Source of the DNA: Spirochaetota bacterium
Lineage (GTDB): Bacteria > Spirochaetota > UBA4802 > UBA5550
Length of the DNA stretch: 7,521 bases
Assembly: GCA_022704585.1 (NCBI GenBank)
Contig: JAKJGD010000080.1
Span: 1 to 7,521 of the forward strand
Reading direction: 5' to 3'
This document shows positions 5,788 through 7,521 of this stretch, piece after piece. The notes below the pieces were generated by a model. It saw only the letters and a list, made by a program, of their open reading frames with translations, was not told where the DNA came from and searched no databases. Position numbers and translations under genes: made by a program. The number at the start of each line of letters is the position of its first letter. Position 1 is the first letter of the stretch.

Positions 5788-6354
5788 TTATTCCGGTTTT
5801 ACGCTCAGAAACTCTTTTACCCTGGCTATGCTTTTTTCATCAAACTGCAGTGTAAAAGGAGTCGTACCGAAATAGAATCGAATCGCGAAGCTGGAGCAAT
5901 TTTTAATGGCATCCTCGATTTTTTTATTCAATACTATCTGCGTGTCCCATTCCTCATGCCGGGAGCTGGTGATCTGGGTGCCTCCGGTAGCATAGTTGGG
6001 TGTTGCCATGTATGTGGTTACGTTAACAGCCGATGTCTGGCCAAGAGCGATATCAAAAGTCGCATCATTGACCCTGATAACAGCTTTGCCGGTCAGGTCC
6101 TGATTTCCGCCCATGAAAATCTTACCTTTCGTGATGTGAAAACTCATAACGGTCGGGGTGGAAACCCTGTTATGGATCTCGCGCGAATAAGTGATTATCG
6201 CGTTTCCCCCGCCCTGGAACAAGTTTTCTTCAGATCCCTCCTTCGTTTTCATTGTCACTACGTCGGCCTTTTTAAAATCGTCCCTGACTATCTTTATTCC
6301 GCCCATACAGGAAACCAGGAATATAGGCACTAACAGTACTAAAAGCTTTTTCAT
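5788..6354 (-). CDS. outer-membrane-type lipoprotein of unknown function
   Basis: The 188-residue form starts at the ATG at 6354. The frame is open up to 6414, but the inner start gives a textbook lipoprotein signal: MKK, a hydrophobic stretch (4-14) and the lipobox LVSC with Cys16 as lipidated residue. It also has a GGAGGGG ribosome binding site 8 nt upstream. There is no Asp at +2 (Met17), so outer-membrane sorting would be expected under enterobacterial rules. The mature part alternates polar and hydrophobic residues, suggesting beta structure, with a stretch of many small and polar residues (105-131). It ends in a strand-helix region containing Cys153, FAIRFYFG (156-163) and VKEFL (179-183). 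I recognise no family. It is visibly less GC-rich than the cassette beside it, and converges on it with a 27-nt gap and no clear terminator. It may be an independent or acquired gene. Confidence 0.8.
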   Translation of the reverse strand: MKKLLVLLVPIFLVSCMGGIKIVRDDFKKADVVTMKTKEGSEENLFQGGGNAIITYSREIHNRVSTPTVMSFHITKGKIFMGGNQDLTGKAVIRVNDATFDIALGQTSAVNVTTYMATPNYATGGTQITSSRHEEWDTQIVLNKKIEDAIKNCSSFAIRFYFGTTPFTLQFDEKSIARVKEFLSVKPE

Positions 6355-6403
6355 CGAACCATCCCCTCCATAACTTAAAATAGTTGTTATACGAATGCAG
6401 AAA

Positions 6404-6433
6404 AACATACACACTTCTATTCTTCTATGTCAA
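6404..6433 (-). promoter_or_regulatory. probable promoter of the lipoprotein gene
   Basis: On the minus strand a perfect TTGACA (6433-6428) is followed after 18 nt by TATGTT (6409-6404). Transcription would start near 6397, about 43 nt before the ATG at 6354. This leader excludes most of the longer frame that opens at 6414 and so supports the shorter protein. A second -35-like TTGAAC lies slightly further upstream. Confidence 0.5.
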
Positions 6434-6497
6434 TAACATATACAAACAAAAAATGGTTCAATGAATGTATAAGAGGCTGATTTCTTTCCACACAATC

Positions 6498-6515
6498 GAT
6501 GCGGAAGCCCGCATC
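6498..6515. repeat. small stem-loop in the intergenic region
   Basis: GATGCGG (6498-6504) and CCGCATC (6509-6515) form a perfect 7-bp stem with the 4-nt loop AAGC. It lies between the divergent lipoprotein and acyltransferase genes. No gene ends into it, so it is unlikely to be an ordinary terminator. Its role is unknown. Confidence 0.25.
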
Positions 6516-6596
6516 TTTGGATTATTCAGATTATGAATGATATTCAATAGCCATGAATCGCGATCCGGCCCGGCTCCGGTCAGTCTGAAAAATTCC

Positions 6597-6626
6597 TTGA
6601 AAAAAAACTCGCACGCACGCTATTGT
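6597..6626 (+). promoter_or_regulatory. candidate promoter for the PlsY gene
   Basis: TTGAAA (6597-6602) and TATTGT (6621-6626) are separated by 18 nt, with expected transcription start near 6633, about 40 nt before the ATG. The match is moderate. Confidence 0.35.
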
Positions 6627-6672
6627 CGGCCATCGAGTTTGTGATTCAACATCCATTGAAAATCGGGTCATC

Positions 6673-7266
6673 ATGAAACTAATTATACTGATAGCAGTCG
6701 CCTACCTGGCAGGTTCCGTGAACTTCGCCATATTGCTCTTCAAGATACTTGGCAAGGAAGACCCGCGCCTCCATTACAGCGGCAACGCCGGCACCACGAA
6801 CGTGTACCGCATGGCCGGCCCGGCCTGGGCCGCGGCGGTGCTCCTGCTGGACATCGGTCGGGCCGTGGTGATCGCGCTTCTTGCACGTTACGCGCTCACA
6901 CCGGGTGCGGTCCCCTGGGCTGGGCTCGCGCTGGTGATCGGTAACCGCTATCCCTGTTTCCACCAGCTCAGGGGCGGCAAAGGAGTGGCAAACTACCTGG
7001 GGTTCTCCGCGGTCATCACCCCTGCCGGGGCGGTGGTTTCCTGCATCGCGTGGGTATGCGTATATGTATTGAAGAGGGTGCCGTTCATCGCGTCATTCGC
7101 AATGATCGCCGTTCTCGCATTCGGCACGATTGCAGCCTGCGGGTACCGCCCGGCGGCCATAACCGCCGCAGTCATAACGGCCCTGTTTATCATGTTTAAC
7201 CACCGGGCAAACATCACGTCGATGATGCAGGACGGGAAGGAAAAGGAGAAGACGAATGCCGATTAA
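6673..7266 (+). CDS. plsY: PlsY-type acyl-phosphate:glycerol-3-phosphate acyltransferase, divergent motifs
   Basis: A 197-residue polytopic inner-membrane protein of usual PlsY length. The family uses acyl-phosphate to acylate glycerol-3-phosphate at position 1, the first step of phospholipid synthesis. Motif 1 is SGNAGTTNVYR (36-46) and retains the Ser and Arg. The LLDIGRA segment (58-64) replaces the common LLDxxKG. Motif 2 is GNRYPCFHQLRGGKGVAN (90-107), with the usual His after Gly changed to Asn91 but the GGKG loop intact. Motif 3 is NHRANI (176-181), with Gly188 and Glu190. About five hydrophobic segments are visible, near 1-24, 50-73, 80-92, 113-133 and 138-175 (the last probably two). 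The ATG start lacks a strong Shine-Dalgarno sequence. The neighbouring convergent fabD links it loosely to fatty acid supply. Family membership is sure. Whether it is the housekeeping enzyme or a specialised paralogue is open, given the motif changes. Confidence 0.88.
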   Translation: MKLIILIAVAYLAGSVNFAILLFKILGKEDPRLHYSGNAGTTNVYRMAGPAWAAAVLLLDIGRAVVIALLARYALTPGAVPWAGLALVIGNRYPCFHQLRGGKGVANYLGFSAVITPAGAVVSCIAWVCVYVLKRVPFIASFAMIAVLAFGTIAACGYRPAAITAAVITALFIMFNHRANITSMMQDGKEKEKTNAD

Positions 7267-7267
7267 C

Positions 7268-7521
7268 TTACGCGTTTTTCAACGCCTTTTCACCGGTCAT
7301 GATGGTCCGGTCTTTCGCGATCCGCTTGACCAGTCCCGCGAGAACGGCGCCCGGTCCCGATTCAATAAAGGTCGCGGCGCCCGCGTCAACAGCCGTTGTC
7401 ACAGACCGCTCCCACTGGACCGGGCTCGAAAGCTGGAGCACCAGCTTGTTCTTGATGTTCGCCGGGTCACGCTCCATCAGGCCGGTGACGTTATCGATGA
7501 ATTCGACGCGGGGCGGCCGGA
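7268..7521 (-). CDS. fabD: malonyl-CoA:ACP transacylase, C-terminal part (partial)
   Basis: The last 83 residues of a gene whose 5' part lies beyond the window edge; the frame is open to base 7521. FabD moves malonyl from CoA to acyl carrier protein for fatty acid or polyketide chain extension. The visible part has the C-terminal signatures of the family: VEFIDNVTG near the edge, NKLVLQLSSPVQWERSV in the middle and FIESGPGAVLAGLVKRI towards the end. The catalytic GHSxG serine and the active-site histidine lie outside the window or near its edge and cannot be checked. The stop codon is 1 nt from the stop of the convergent plsY-like gene, with no terminator between them. An acyltransferase of a polyketide system could look similar, but size and motifs fit stand-alone FabD. 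Confidence 0.88.
   Translation of the reverse strand, partial: RPPRVEFIDNVTGLMERDPANIKNKLVLQLSSPVQWERSVTTAVDAGAATFIESGPGAVLAGLVKRIAKDRTIMTGEKALKNA

Noticed and set aside
6355..6414. N-terminal extension of the lipoprotein frame by 20 residues
   Set aside because: The inner ATG at 6354 has a GGAGGGG ribosome binding site and gives a proper lipoprotein signal. The extension would put polar residues before the signal peptide, and the likely transcript start lies within it.
6498..6515. Stem-loop as a Rho-independent terminator
   Set aside because: Genes on both sides are transcribed away from it and no T-run follows. It is kept only as an inverted repeat.
7268..7477. Treating the minus-strand frame from the Met at 7477 as a complete 69-residue gene
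   Set aside because: The frame stays open to the window edge, and the upstream residues (VEFIDNVTG) continue the FabD family pattern, so it is the C-terminal part of a larger gene.

Overview
The window looks like a bacterial chromosome segment from a Gram-negative (diderm), fairly GC-rich organism. Two lipoproteins with clear lipoboxes, a PlsY-type acyltransferase and a FabD fit this. No gene fixes the lineage; a deltaproteobacterial or spirochaete-like relative is only a guess. Coding density is high, there are no RNA genes, insertion sequences or CRISPR repeats, and base composition shifts sharply between the GC-rich biosynthetic genes (2533-5760, 6673-7266) and the AT-richer spacers and lipoprotein gene (82-176, 5788-6660).

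Layout. (1) Bases 1-81 are the 3' end of an unidentified gene. (2) 177-1464 holds two plus-strand genes for unrecognised multi-pass membrane proteins. (3) 1465-1717 is a non-coding spacer with strong inverted repeats, followed by a minus-strand gene (1718-2263) for a lipoprotein Cu,Zn superoxide dismutase. That protein keeps all seven metal ligands but lacks both cysteines of the family disulfide. Its promoter is a good sigma-70 match. (4) 2533-5760 is a tight plus-strand cassette: a FabF-like beta-ketoacyl synthase, a one-domain hot-dog thioesterase (1 nt later), and a protein that fuses a polyketide-type double-hot-dog dehydratase to an Sfp-type 4'-phosphopantetheinyl transferase. (5) A convergent minus-strand gene (5788-6354) encodes an unknown lipoprotein. 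(6) 6673-7266 encodes a divergent PlsY. It converges, with one base between the stop codons, on the C-terminal end of FabD (minus strand, 7268 to the window edge).

How the genes may work together. The cassette supplies condensation, dehydration, carrier-protein activation and product release. These are several functions of an iterative polyketide or polyunsaturated-fatty-acid synthase, carried here on separate proteins. The DH-PPTase order is the same as at the C-terminus of enediyne-type iterative synthases, and a stand-alone hot-dog thioesterase is also a typical partner of those systems. No acyl carrier protein or ketoreductase is visible. A malonyl transferase (FabD) and a phosphate acyltransferase (PlsY) lie nearby, so the cassette may draw on housekeeping fatty acid synthesis or on genes outside the window. 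The product is not predictable from this sequence.
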